The position numbers and the translations under genes are program-made. Below the pieces are notes generated by a model. That model made no database searches. It saw only the letters and a list, made by a program, of their open reading frames with translations, and was not told the DNA's origin. This document shows, one piece after another, positions 1 to 7,440 of a stretch of DNA of 64,000 bases. Numbering within the stretch: the first letter of the stretch is position 1; every line of letters begins with the position of its first letter. The DNA comes from an uncultured Candidatus Melainabacteria bacterium. GTDB lineage: Bacteria; Cyanobacteriota; Vampirovibrionia; Gastranaerophilales; Gastranaerophilaceae. The stretch covers positions 35,795-99,794 of the forward strand of contig CAKVIG010000009.1 in assembly GCA_934754515.1 (NCBI GenBank). The letters run 5' to 3'.

Positions 1-2243
1 GTAAAGTCTAAAGTATTGTTACCCAACATATTTCTGAATCTTACCAAATATTGTTGGAAACGAGTTTTGATACCGCCTTCTGCGATAGCCTTATCAGTAG
101 CTTCGGTTATATAACCTTTAGCTTTGATTTCATTAGGATTACCGTCAACTCTCCAAGTTGTTTGGAGAATGTCTTTATAAAGTTCTGCATTATTTACGGT
201 ATTCAATTTCAAAATATTATCAGAAGAAGTTGCGCCTAAAACTGCTTGCTTACCGCGTTTAGCAAGTTCTTTACCGTACTCGTCAGCAGGAACTTCGCGT
301 TTGTATAAATCCATTGCGTGTAAAACTCTGTTGAATGAATTATTTACGCCTTGGTATCTGTCAACAATTCTTGTAACCATTTCGTGCTTTGCGGAACCAA
401 CACCTTTTGCATTTGCTTTAGCTGATTCAACACCGTTTAAATTACCTGTTTTATCTTTTGTTAAACCATCTAATAAATCAAATAATTCTTCGTTTGAATT
501 TACTGAATTTGCAAGTGTTTTTACATCTTCTTTTACTAATTTATCAATTGTACTTTTGAAATTACCCAAGCCATCCAAACGTCTTGCAGTATTGTTGAAG
601 TTGTTTTCTATTCCTGTAATTAAATTCTTCAAAGCTTCATTTCTGCCGTTCAAGTCTTTGTCCATTTCAGCCATTACTTGAGCAAGTTTTGAAATAGCCT
701 TGTTGTAAGCTTCTTCATTTTTAGTAAGTTCTGTTAACTTTTTATCCAAAATTTCTTTTGCAAATTCATCAGACTGACGCATTTGTTTTAATTCTTTGAA
801 TTTAATACCCAAAGAATCAAGCAATGTGCTTTCAAACTTAGCGTAAGAATGTGCTAAAACTGTTTGTGGAGCTTGTTCAACCTTGAATACTTTGCATTTA
901 TCCAAAGCTTTATTATTAGCCTTAAATTCACCTAAAATTTTTGCAAAATCTTGAATATTGTTGATTTTACCTTCATCTAAAATTCTTGAAGGAGTTTTTT
1001 GAAGTGATTTTGAAATATCATCAACAACTTGGTTTCTGTAACCTTTAAATGCATCTTTAGAACCTTTTGCTTCTTTTTCGATTTTTTCGTCAAAGAACTT
1101 TTTCAAGTTACCTTTGATTTCATATAAATCATCTGCAGTAATAACTTTTTTATCACCGATTATTTTGTTCAATTCTTCTTTTGTTGGAACAAAGATTTTT
1201 TCGTAAGTAACTTTTTCTCTGTTTGGAACGTTGTTTTTGATATTGTTAATAATATTTTCAGAAGTCTTTTCATCTACTGCAAAACCGTTCTTTAACAAGT
1301 TATTCAAATCTTCTTTGATGCCGACTGCAACGTTAGAATCAAGATTTTTGGTTAACATTTCAACCACATTATCAAGTTCTGCTTTTGGAAGTTCTTGACC
1401 TTTGTAGTTTGCTAAAACTTTGCCAACTTCATTACCCAACTTGTTAGCTTCAATTTCGTTAACATTAATTGGCATTGAAGCAGTTTCTTTTGCTAAATGA
1501 GCAATCTTAGAATCATATCTAAAGTTTCTTGCTTTTTCCATAGCCGGAGCGATAAGTTTTTCCATACCGCAACAAATTAAAGCTGTCATAACAGGAGTCG
1601 CAAAACCTGCTGTCAACATCCACAAAGTGTTGTCTTGAGTTGCAACTTTTCTCATTTGTTCTTTGATTAAGTCGTTACGGTTTTTAATTCCTCTTGGAAT
1701 ACCCATTCTATCGCCGATTACATCTAAATCTTCTCCAGGGTATTCGCCGCGATACATATCCATTGGAATGTAGTTGCTGTCTTGGAATACTGATTTTTTT
1801 CTACCTTGGTCATCAATGTATTCTTTACCTACTGAAAAACCATGTAAAATTCTTGATGGAACATTGATAAATGCTTTAGGGAATAATGTCATAGAGGTCA
1901 AAAACGCACCTAAACCCAAATATTCCATAGTTCTAGCCATCGGATTTGTTGTTCTTGAAGCTAAATATGTTGCAATACCAATACCACCGATTTTTAAACC
2001 AACGTCATTTAATCTGCCTAATTGGTGGTCGTTGGCTTTACCTTGAAAACCGTCTTTAACGGCTTTAACATCATAAGCAATATCTTTAATGAAATATTGA
2101 GGAACAGACAACAAAGTATCATGTACCAAGTGACCTTGCGGAGGAAGCGGTTTAATATCTTTATCGGTATTAATCGTACCTTTGGCTTCTCTGTAAGGAA
2201 GTTTAGTATTGTCTATATTTGGTTGTACCGGAGTTATTGCCAT
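1..2243 (-). CDS. Unrecognised large helical, membrane-associated protein (C terminus beyond window)
   Basis: The frame is open from the ATG at 2243 to the window edge, giving at least 747 residues with no stop. I do not recognise the family. Two hydrophobic stretches are visible, about residues 82-125 and 207-232 (the second reads LTAGFATPVMTALICC). The rest, from about residue 235 on, is highly charged, Lys/Glu/Asn-rich and predicted helical, suggesting an extended or coiled domain. The N terminus starts MAITPVQPN and includes a LPYREAK stretch loosely like the N-terminal motif of other genes here. The start lies 1 nt after the stop of the upstream gene (2245-3321), so the two are almost certainly co-transcribed and may work together at a membrane. 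No function is claimed. Confidence 0.8.
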   Translation of the reverse strand, partial: MAITPVQPNIDNTKLPYREAKGTINTDKDIKPLPPQGHLVHDTLLSVPQYFIKDIAYDVKAVKDGFQGKANDHQLGRLNDVGLKIGGIGIATYLASRTTNPMARTMEYLGLGAFLTSMTLFPKAFINVPSRILHGFSVGKEYIDDQGRKKSVFQDSNYIPMDMYRGEYPGEDLDVIGDRMGIPRGIKNRNDLIKEQMRKVATQDNTLWMLTAGFATPVMTALICCGMEKLIAPAMEKARNFRYDSKIAHLAKETASMPINVNEIEANKLGNEVGKVLANYKGQELPKAELDNVVEMLTKNLDSNVAVGIKEDLNNLLKNGFAVDEKTSENIINNIKNNVPNREKVTYEKIFVPTKEELNKIIGDKKVITADDLYEIKGNLKKFFDEKIEKEAKGSKDAFKGYRNQVVDDISKSLQKTPSRILDEGKINNIQDFAKILGEFKANNKALDKCKVFKVEQAPQTVLAHSYAKFESTLLDSLGIKFKELKQMRQSDEFAKEILDKKLTELTKNEEAYNKAISKLAQVMAEMDKDLNGRNEALKNLITGIENNFNNTARRLDGLGNFKSTIDKLVKEDVKTLANSVNSNEELFDLLDGLTKDKTGNLNGVESAKANAKGVGSAKHEMVTRIVDRYQGVNNSFNRVLHAMDLYKREVPADEYGKELAKRGKQAVLGATSSDNILKLNTVNNAELYKDILQTTWRVDGNPNEIKAKGYITEATDKAIAEGGIKTRFQQYLVRFRNMLGNNTLDF

Positions 2244-2244
2244 A

Positions 2245-3321
2245 CTAAATCACCGTACTTTCTTTGTCTTTGTCCATAATATCTTTGTTTGCAAGTTTCC
2301 CCATGCTTTTTGCTCTATGAATAACATTTACTACACTGCCAACGGTTAAAGCCGTTGAGAATAAAAGCCAAGCTTTACCGGCATGTTTCATAAATCCTGT
2401 TGTACCTTCTTTACCTGTCCACAATGTTTTGCAAGCTTGAGTGAATGATTTTCCGAAAGTTTTAGAAATATCAACAAAATTTTCGCCGGCGTTCTTCATT
2501 CTTGCAGAAATTTTTGTTCCTAAACCTTCGTTAGGTTTTGCAATATGACGTTTTCTGTTAGAAATTGCGTCAAAGAAGTTACTCCAACTGTCTTGAACAG
2601 CTAGTCCTACAGCAGCACCTGCCCATGCGTATGATGCTAAGCTTTTTGCTGTTTTTGTAGAAGAAACAATACCTTGAATAATCGGAGTTGTTTCAGTAAC
2701 TGAATCATTCAAGTTATCGCCCATATTTAATTTTTTTGCGATATTATCGTAATATTTCACGCCATATTTAGGGTCATTTTGGATTAAATCTTTTCTAAAG
2801 AATTCAACGCTATCATAAACTTTTCTTTGTTGAATTTGTGGTTCAATGTTCGCTGATTCGCCTGAGTTTTTAGGAAGCGGATAATAAACATGTTCAATAG
2901 GAAGTTCTGTATCCACACCAGTTCCCCAGTAAACAGGACGAGTTACCAAATCGTTTGCTAAAGTTTTACCTACACCATACATAACAACACCCAACGCCAT
3001 ATTCTTACCGTTAAGTCCTGCTATTTTTTGAGATTTTGGTTTTAAGTCATGCAACAAATTAAACATCGCCATGAACATACCGCTACCTACCAAATATGGA
3101 ATAATTCCCATTGATAGAAATTCATAAAAATCTGAGTTTACATCTCCCTTTAAGCCTTTTACAGGGTACTGTAAAAAAGCATTAGTTGTTTTTTGAAACT
3201 TTTGTCTTACACGAGTATTAAGCGTATTCGGCAAAAGTCTGGATTCCGCAGGAGCATCTTTTTTCTCTTCTGCTTGAGCTTTGAATTTTATGTTGTTTGA
3301 AAAATTTACCGGTTTAATCAT
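2245..3321 (-). CDS. Unrecognised multi-pass membrane protein with N-terminal F-K-A motif
   Basis: A 358-residue protein of unknown family. The N terminus reads MIKPVNFSNNIKFKAQ, matching the short N-terminal motif (aromatic, then K/G/Q/R, then G/A) found on several unrelated proteins in this window. Hydrophobic segments occur near residues 70-90 (GIIPYLVGSGMFMAMFNLL), 105-120, 225-245 (ASYAWAGAAVGLAV) and 315-335 (WLLFSTALTVGSVV), so it is probably an inner-membrane protein. The C-terminal tail is charged. It is the first gene of a two-gene operon with the large protein at 1-2243 (1 nt gap). A TATATATA promoter-like element lies about 20 nt upstream of the start. No enzyme motif was seen. 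Confidence 0.85.
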   Translation of the reverse strand: MIKPVNFSNNIKFKAQAEEKKDAPAESRLLPNTLNTRVRQKFQKTTNAFLQYPVKGLKGDVNSDFYEFLSMGIIPYLVGSGMFMAMFNLLHDLKPKSQKIAGLNGKNMALGVVMYGVGKTLANDLVTRPVYWGTGVDTELPIEHVYYPLPKNSGESANIEPQIQQRKVYDSVEFFRKDLIQNDPKYGVKYYDNIAKKLNMGDNLNDSVTETTPIIQGIVSSTKTAKSLASYAWAGAAVGLAVQDSWSNFFDAISNRKRHIAKPNEGLGTKISARMKNAGENFVDISKTFGKSFTQACKTLWTGKEGTTGFMKHAGKAWLLFSTALTVGSVVNVIHRAKSMGKLANKDIMDKDKESTVI

Positions 3322-3341
3322 ACAAAAATCCCAATCTGGTA

Positions 3342-3360
3342 CCCTATATATATAAAGTCC
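3342..3360 (-). promoter_or_regulatory. TATATATA promoter-like element upstream of the 2-gene membrane operon
   Basis: On the minus strand the sequence reads GGACTTTATATATATAGGG, about 20 nt before the ATG at 3321. The same CTTTATATATATA core precedes genes at 35568, 40941 and 50380. I infer an extended -10 region or a regulator site; no clear -35 box was seen. Confidence 0.45.
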
Positions 3361-3496
3361 TTAAAAAAATAATATTTGCTAGTCTAAGTGCATGAACTTA
3401 ACATATTTTTACAATATTAAAAATACAACACACATTAAGTAAAATACCAAAAACAAAGAAGTTTTACAAGGTAAATTATTCAAAAACAATACAAAT

Positions 3497-4588
3497 TTAC
3501 TTGCAGGTTATAAATGCATTTAAATATTGAATTAATTCATTAAATTCGATATTTTTACCTGTCTCTAATCTATTCTTCAAATATTCATCAATTGTATTTA
3601 ATATTTCCACAAACGTAGCTTCCGCAAGATTGTTTTCAACATAATCCTCATAAACATCAAGTATATAAGCGTATGTATCTTCTCCAGCATGCATTTTTAT
3701 TTTGATTAAAGCTTGCTTAATGGCATCATTTGCAATATTTATATTCAAAATATTGTAGTATAATCCGGCTGAACGCTTCATTTTATTCATCAATACATCT
3801 TCCGGCATGTATTGCATCATTGTTTCAAAATAATTTACAAATGATTCATAAAGTCTTTCTGGATTGAATTTTTTATAATTAAATTTCGTCACAAAAAAAT
3901 CTTTTAAAAACAACTCTAAATCATTGTCTTTTGGAAAACATTTCGTTCTGATTTCTTGCCAATGTTTTTCTACACCATTTTCTTTTAAGAAATCTTCAAT
4001 TAAAGTTATTTGATTTAAATTGCGATTGCTGTTTAATTTGTAATAAAGATTTCTTTTTGAAACATCATCTGTTTCAACCAATGTAACTTCAATCTTTTTA
4101 AGCATTGTAAATATTTTTGCAGCTTGCAGTTTTTCTTCTTTAATTTGTGACCAAAAATTGTGCAACAGCTTAAACATCGGTTTTGCTTTTTCATGACCCG
4201 ATAAACGCTCACCATTTATAATCTTATTAAACAACTCATTATCTTTTTCTTTAAGTTTTAACTTTGATTTGCCGTTGCTTAATAAATATTTTTTTCTTAT
4301 AGTACGAATCGCTTTTTCATTCTGCTCAGTCGTCTTTTTATAGCATTCACAAACTGCGTGCAATAGAAGCGATAGCGACAAAATTCTATTTAGTCCGTCA
4401 ACAATAGTAAACTCATCAAAACTTTTTTGGTCAACAAAAACAATGCCCAAATCTATTCTCTGAGTAAACTGTTCATCTTCTGTCATTAAATCCAAAAAAT
4501 TAACAAGTTCATCAGAACACTTTGCATAATTCAAAGTGAATAAAGATTGAGCATTATTTAAAAATTCAAGTAAATTAACAACTTTCAT
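3497..4588 (-). CDS. DUF262-like (GmrS/ParB-fold type) protein with degenerate active motif
   Basis: A 363-residue protein that resembles DUF262 family proteins, the N-terminal half of GmrSD-type restriction enzymes. The family hallmark IVDGQQR-L is present here as TIVDGLNRILSLSLLL near residues 61-76, so the two glutamines are replaced. A later stretch, YYKLNSNRNLNQITLIEDFL, corresponds to the family's F-x-x-L-N-x-x-G-x-x-L region. The usual YQRPYSW motif near the N terminus is not visible, and no HNH (DUF1524) nuclease domain follows. It begins 3 nt after the stop of the winged-helix gene at 4592-5200, so both form an operon. It could be a nucleotide-binding regulator or a decayed restriction component. 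The family call is moderately secure; the function is not. Confidence 0.6.
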   Translation of the reverse strand: MKVVNLLEFLNNAQSLFTLNYAKCSDELVNFLDLMTEDEQFTQRIDLGIVFVDQKSFDEFTIVDGLNRILSLSLLLHAVCECYKKTTEQNEKAIRTIRKKYLLSNGKSKLKLKEKDNELFNKIINGERLSGHEKAKPMFKLLHNFWSQIKEEKLQAAKIFTMLKKIEVTLVETDDVSKRNLYYKLNSNRNLNQITLIEDFLKENGVEKHWQEIRTKCFPKDNDLELFLKDFFVTKFNYKKFNPERLYESFVNYFETMMQYMPEDVLMNKMKRSAGLYYNILNINIANDAIKQALIKIKMHAGEDTYAYILDVYEDYVENNLAEATFVEILNTIDEYLKNRLETGKNIEFNELIQYLNAFITCK

Positions 4589-4591
4589 TAT

Positions 4592-5200
4592 CTACTCTGT
4601 TAAAACAAAACCACCAGAAGGTACATTTTTTAACTTATCACCTTCAATTTTATTTCTTAAGTTTTTAATATATTTATAAACGTAATCTCTCGGTAAATCC
4701 AAAAGAGTTGCCAAATCTTTAGCAAAAACTGTCTTTCCAACATTATTCAAGAAATATTCAAATACCATTTGTTCTCTGTCTGTCAAAGATTTTTTCAAAA
4801 CAATTTGAACTTCTTTCTTTGTTGTTGCAACTTCTTCTACTTTATCCAAAACTGTTTCTTTTTTCTTGTTTGAAACAGGCTTAACTTCTTGTTTTTTAGG
4901 TTCAGGTTTAACGATTTCTTCTTTTTGAACCTTCATTTCTCTTTTTCTTACTGAAAATGGTGTATGTGATAATTGACGTTCTCTTTCAAACGCACGTTCT
5001 GCAATTTTAGAAAAACTTTCGTGATTAGTTGTGCTTGTACTTGTTGAAGTTCCTTTAGACATAACAATATCAACAACATCATTGGTTGGTTTGCTTTCTT
5101 CTACTTCTTTTCCTAATCTTGCTGCAAATTCTTCAAGCGTAATTTTTTCCAAAGAGCCTCTCCATTGTCTTATCTCTTCCTTTGTCAAATAATTAGGCAT
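4592..5200 (-). CDS. Unrecognised protein with C-terminal winged-helix domain
   Basis: I chose the ATG at 5200 because AGGAGAA lies 5 nt upstream; a TTG directly before it is the alternative. The 202-residue protein has three parts: an N-terminal helical segment (LTKEEIRQWRGSLEKITLEE), a low-complexity Lys/Glu/Thr linker (about residues 40-135), and a C-terminal winged-helix-like domain (about 138-202: LTDREQMVFEYFLNNVGK, then LPRDYVYKYIKNLRNKI and GGFVLTE) of the OmpR C-terminal or sigma-region-4 kind. It is followed after 3 nt by the DUF262-like gene. I infer a DNA-binding regulator paired with that gene. The layout (motif, charged linker, C-terminal winged helix) resembles the protein at 60459-61190. 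Confidence 0.7.
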   Translation of the reverse strand: MPNYLTKEEIRQWRGSLEKITLEEFAARLGKEVEESKPTNDVVDIVMSKGTSTSTSTTNHESFSKIAERAFERERQLSHTPFSVRKREMKVQKEEIVKPEPKKQEVKPVSNKKKETVLDKVEEVATTKKEVQIVLKKSLTDREQMVFEYFLNNVGKTVFAKDLATLLDLPRDYVYKYIKNLRNKIEGDKLKNVPSGGFVLTE

Positions 5201-5429
5201 CAAACTTCTCCTATAATAACCTGTGATAGTCTAACTTAATTCCCCATAACGGATTTACTTTTTATAATGTAACATAAAACATTTTAAATTTAACAAAATG
5301 TTTCACGATGTAAAGATTTCTTTGCAAAGCTTAATAAATAAAAACCCTTCTATATATATTGGCAATCTCTTTTAGATTTCCAAAATATCATGTTTGTTTT
5401 ATACTTAACTTAACTAAAGAGGTAAAATT

Positions 5430-6515
5430 ATGAAAGATATGTTAGATAAAATCGTTCAGATAGAAAAAAGATATGTTGAATTAGGTGAAACTCTATCTGA
5501 TCCGAACGTAATCGCTGATTACAATAAATTCCGTGATTTATCAAAACAAAGAAAATCAATGGAAGAAACAGTTGAACTTTATTACGCGTGGAAAAAAGCT
5601 GTTGACGCTATTGAAGAAGCAAAACAACTTATTCACGAAGAAAAAGACGAAGAAATGAAACAGTTCTTGAAAGCTGAAATGGAAGAAAACGAAAAGAAAC
5701 TTCCTGAATACGAAGAAAGAATGAAGGTTCTTCTTCTTCCACGCGACCCGATGGATGATAAAGATATTATGCTTGAAATCAGAGGCGGCGCAGGCGGTGA
5801 CGAAGCAAACATTTTCGCAGGTGATTTAATGAGAATGTATATGCGCTACGCCGATAAAATGGGATGGCAGACTCAAGTTTTAAGTAAGACCGAGTGCGAA
5901 GCCGGCGGCGTTAGTGAAGTTATTATTTCTATGAAAGGTGACAGTATTTATTCTCGTCTCAAATACGAATCAGGCGTTCACAGAGTTCAAAGAGTTCCTG
6001 CAACGGAATCTCAAGGCAGAGTTCACACTTCAACAGCAACCGTTGCGGTTATGCCTGAAGTTGACGACGTTGAAGTTGAATTAAATATGAACGATGTTGA
6101 AATTTCAACTGCTCGTTCTGGCGGTGCAGGCGGTCAAAACGTAAACAAAGTAGAAACCGCAGCGCGCGTATTCCACAAACCGACTGGAATTATGATTTTC
6201 TGTACAGAAGAACGTTCTCAATTGCAAAACAAAGAAAGAGCTTTACAAATCTTGAAAGCAAAACTTTATGATATGGAAGTTCAAAAACAAATGCAAGAAA
6301 TCACCGACTTAAGACGTTCTCAAGTCGGAACAGGTGATAGGAGTGAACGTATCAGAACATACAACTTCCCACAAGGTCGTTTGACAGACCACCGTATTAA
6401 CCACAACCTTAATGTTTGGACAGTAATTGACGGTGATTTAGACGAATTGATTGATTTGTTGACAGAATACGACCAAAAATTGAAGTTGGAAAAATTGGCT
6501 GAAACACAAGCTTAA
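5430..6515 (+). CDS. prfA: Peptide chain release factor 1
   Basis: A class I release factor of 361 residues (usual length about 360) that reads UAA and UAG stop codons and triggers peptidyl-tRNA hydrolysis on the ribosome. The catalytic GGQ motif is visible in SGGAGGQNVNKVETA near residue 233. The RF1-type tripeptide anticodon region lies in VPATESQGRVHTS (PAT rather than RF2's SPF), which separates it from prfB. The N-terminal helical domain is intact. The start has GAGGTAAAATT upstream. It is monocistronic here, followed by a clear hairpin terminator at 6569-6600. The usual neighbour prmC is absent downstream. Confidence 0.97.
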   Translation: MKDMLDKIVQIEKRYVELGETLSDPNVIADYNKFRDLSKQRKSMEETVELYYAWKKAVDAIEEAKQLIHEEKDEEMKQFLKAEMEENEKKLPEYEERMKVLLLPRDPMDDKDIMLEIRGGAGGDEANIFAGDLMRMYMRYADKMGWQTQVLSKTECEAGGVSEVIISMKGDSIYSRLKYESGVHRVQRVPATESQGRVHTSTATVAVMPEVDDVEVELNMNDVEISTARSGGAGGQNVNKVETAARVFHKPTGIMIFCTEERSQLQNKERALQILKAKLYDMEVQKQMQEITDLRRSQVGTGDRSERIRTYNFPQGRLTDHRINHNLNVWTVIDGDLDELIDLLTEYDQKLKLEKLAETQA

Positions 6516-6568
6516 TAAATGGAAAATGGAAAATTATTTAAAAATTTTTCATTTAACAAAAATGTAGG

Positions 6569-6600
6569 GTGGGAAAAGCGTGAGCGGTTCCCACTTTTTT
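6569..6600 (+). terminator. Rho-independent terminator after prfA
   Basis: Stem GTGGGAA (6569-6575) pairs with TTCCCAC (6588-6594), followed by six T. A related 3' arm (GGTTCCCACC then T-run) recurs at about 16566-16580, so this may be part of a dispersed repeat doing terminator duty. Confidence 0.75.
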
Positions 6601-6753
6601 AATATTATTGATACTGATATGCCATAAATTAAGCGATTATGAATTAAACCTAAATATTAATTTTGTAAACAAATATTAAATTCTATAAAGTTTATGTGCA
6701 AAAAAAAAATGTTCATGTTTTTACTTGTATGTACAAGCAAAAAGGAGTAAAAA

Positions 6754-7068
6754 ATGAAAATTCAAAAAATTATGAGTACAAATTTATCAAAAACAGCAAG
6801 AAATACTGCAATAGGTTCTATGGTTGCACTTTCGACATTAGCTGCTGGCACAACTCTTCAAGCAAAAAACACGACAACTACAAAACCTGTAATTGAGCAA
6901 AATAATAGCAAAACAGAAGCAAAGAATGATAAAAAAGATCTTTTAAAAATTTTGGGTTCTGTTGTTGGATGTCTAGCATTTTGCGCTGCAATGCCAGACT
7001 CTGAAATTGGCAAAAAGCATTGGGGATTTCGTTGGTATTTTGAAAACAATAAAAACAACCAAGATTAA
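6754..7068 (+). CDS. Small exported hypothetical protein
   Basis: A 104-residue protein with no recognised family. The ATG at 6754 has AAAGGAG seven nt upstream. Residues 1-37 look like a long signal peptide: a basic start (KIQKIMSTNLSKTARN), a small-residue hydrophobic core (GSMVALSTLAAGTTL) and LQA-K as a possible cleavage site. A Thr/Lys/Asn-rich linker follows, then a second hydrophobic patch (ILGSVVGCLAFCAAM, about residues 67-81) and an aromatic tail (KKHWGFRWYFEN). It may be a small exported protein anchored by its second hydrophobic segment. It stands alone between prfA and rnpM-infB, with a 25-bp palindrome just downstream. Confidence 0.7.
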   Translation: MKIQKIMSTNLSKTARNTAIGSMVALSTLAAGTTLQAKNTTTTKPVIEQNNSKTEAKNDKKDLLKILGSVVGCLAFCAAMPDSEIGKKHWGFRWYFENNKNNQD

Positions 7069-7090
7069 AATTTAAAATTATTAATATTGA

Positions 7091-7115
7091 GTAGGTCAGG
7101 CAATGCCTGACCTAC
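7091..7115. repeat. 25-bp palindrome, possible terminator
   Basis: GTAGGTCAGGCA and its exact reverse complement flank a single A (12-bp perfect arms). There is no T-run, so termination is uncertain. The unit begins and ends with GTAGG/CCTAC, like the palindromes at 16419-16519 and 62227-62245, which suggests one class of dispersed short palindromes. Confidence 0.7.
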
Positions 7116-7134
7116 CTATCTATGATTATAATTG

Positions 7135-7163
7135 TTTAATTTTAACAATGTTTATGATATAAA
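7135..7163 (+). promoter_or_regulatory. Putative promoter of rnpM-infB, close to the start codon
   Basis: A -10 like TATAAA (7158-7163) lies 6 nt before the ATG at 7170, with a weak TTTAAT 17 nt upstream of it. No Shine-Dalgarno fits between, so the message may be leaderless. Confidence 0.4.
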
Positions 7164-7169
7164 TAAAAT

Positions 7170-7424
7170 ATGAATAAACAAAGAAAATGCGTTGGATGCG
7201 GAGAATTTAAGCCAAGAGAAAATCTTATCAGGATTATGAAAACGGATAAAGAGGGATTGGTTGTAAACCCAAATTCTAAAACATTTGGCAGATCAGCATA
7301 TCTTTGTTATAATCAGAGTTGTATAGAATTGGCATTTAAAAAATTAAAATTAAATAAAGCGTTGAAAACCAACGCAACTCTTGAAAAAGCAACACTTTTA
7401 GATTTGCTGAAAAAAGAGAAATAA
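7170..7424 (+). CDS. rnpM: YlxR/RnpM family RNA-binding protein (DUF448)
   Basis: The 84-residue protein matches the YlxR (DUF448) family, small RNA-binding proteins encoded between nusA and infB. The B. subtilis homologue was renamed RnpM as a modulator of RNase P. The family signature is visible: RKCVGCGEFKPRENLIRI at the N terminus and GRSAYLCYNQSCIELAFKK in the middle. It precedes infB by 16 nt, the conserved order, but nusA and rimP are not upstream as they are in many bacteria. The start codon lacks a Shine-Dalgarno and sits just after a -10-like box. Confidence 0.92.
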   Translation: MNKQRKCVGCGEFKPRENLIRIMKTDKEGLVVNPNSKTFGRSAYLCYNQSCIELAFKKLKLNKALKTNATLEKATLLDLLKKEK

Positions 7425-7440
7425 GCTTGAAAGGAAATTT

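Noticed and set aside
51..681. Plus-strand open frames at the window start
   Set aside because: They lie antisense to the long continuous minus-strand frame 1-2243, have no Shine-Dalgarno and have low-complexity translations.
6696..6896. 66-residue plus-strand frame overlapping the small exported protein
   Set aside because: The 6754 frame has a Shine-Dalgarno and a signal peptide; this one is a shifted shadow.
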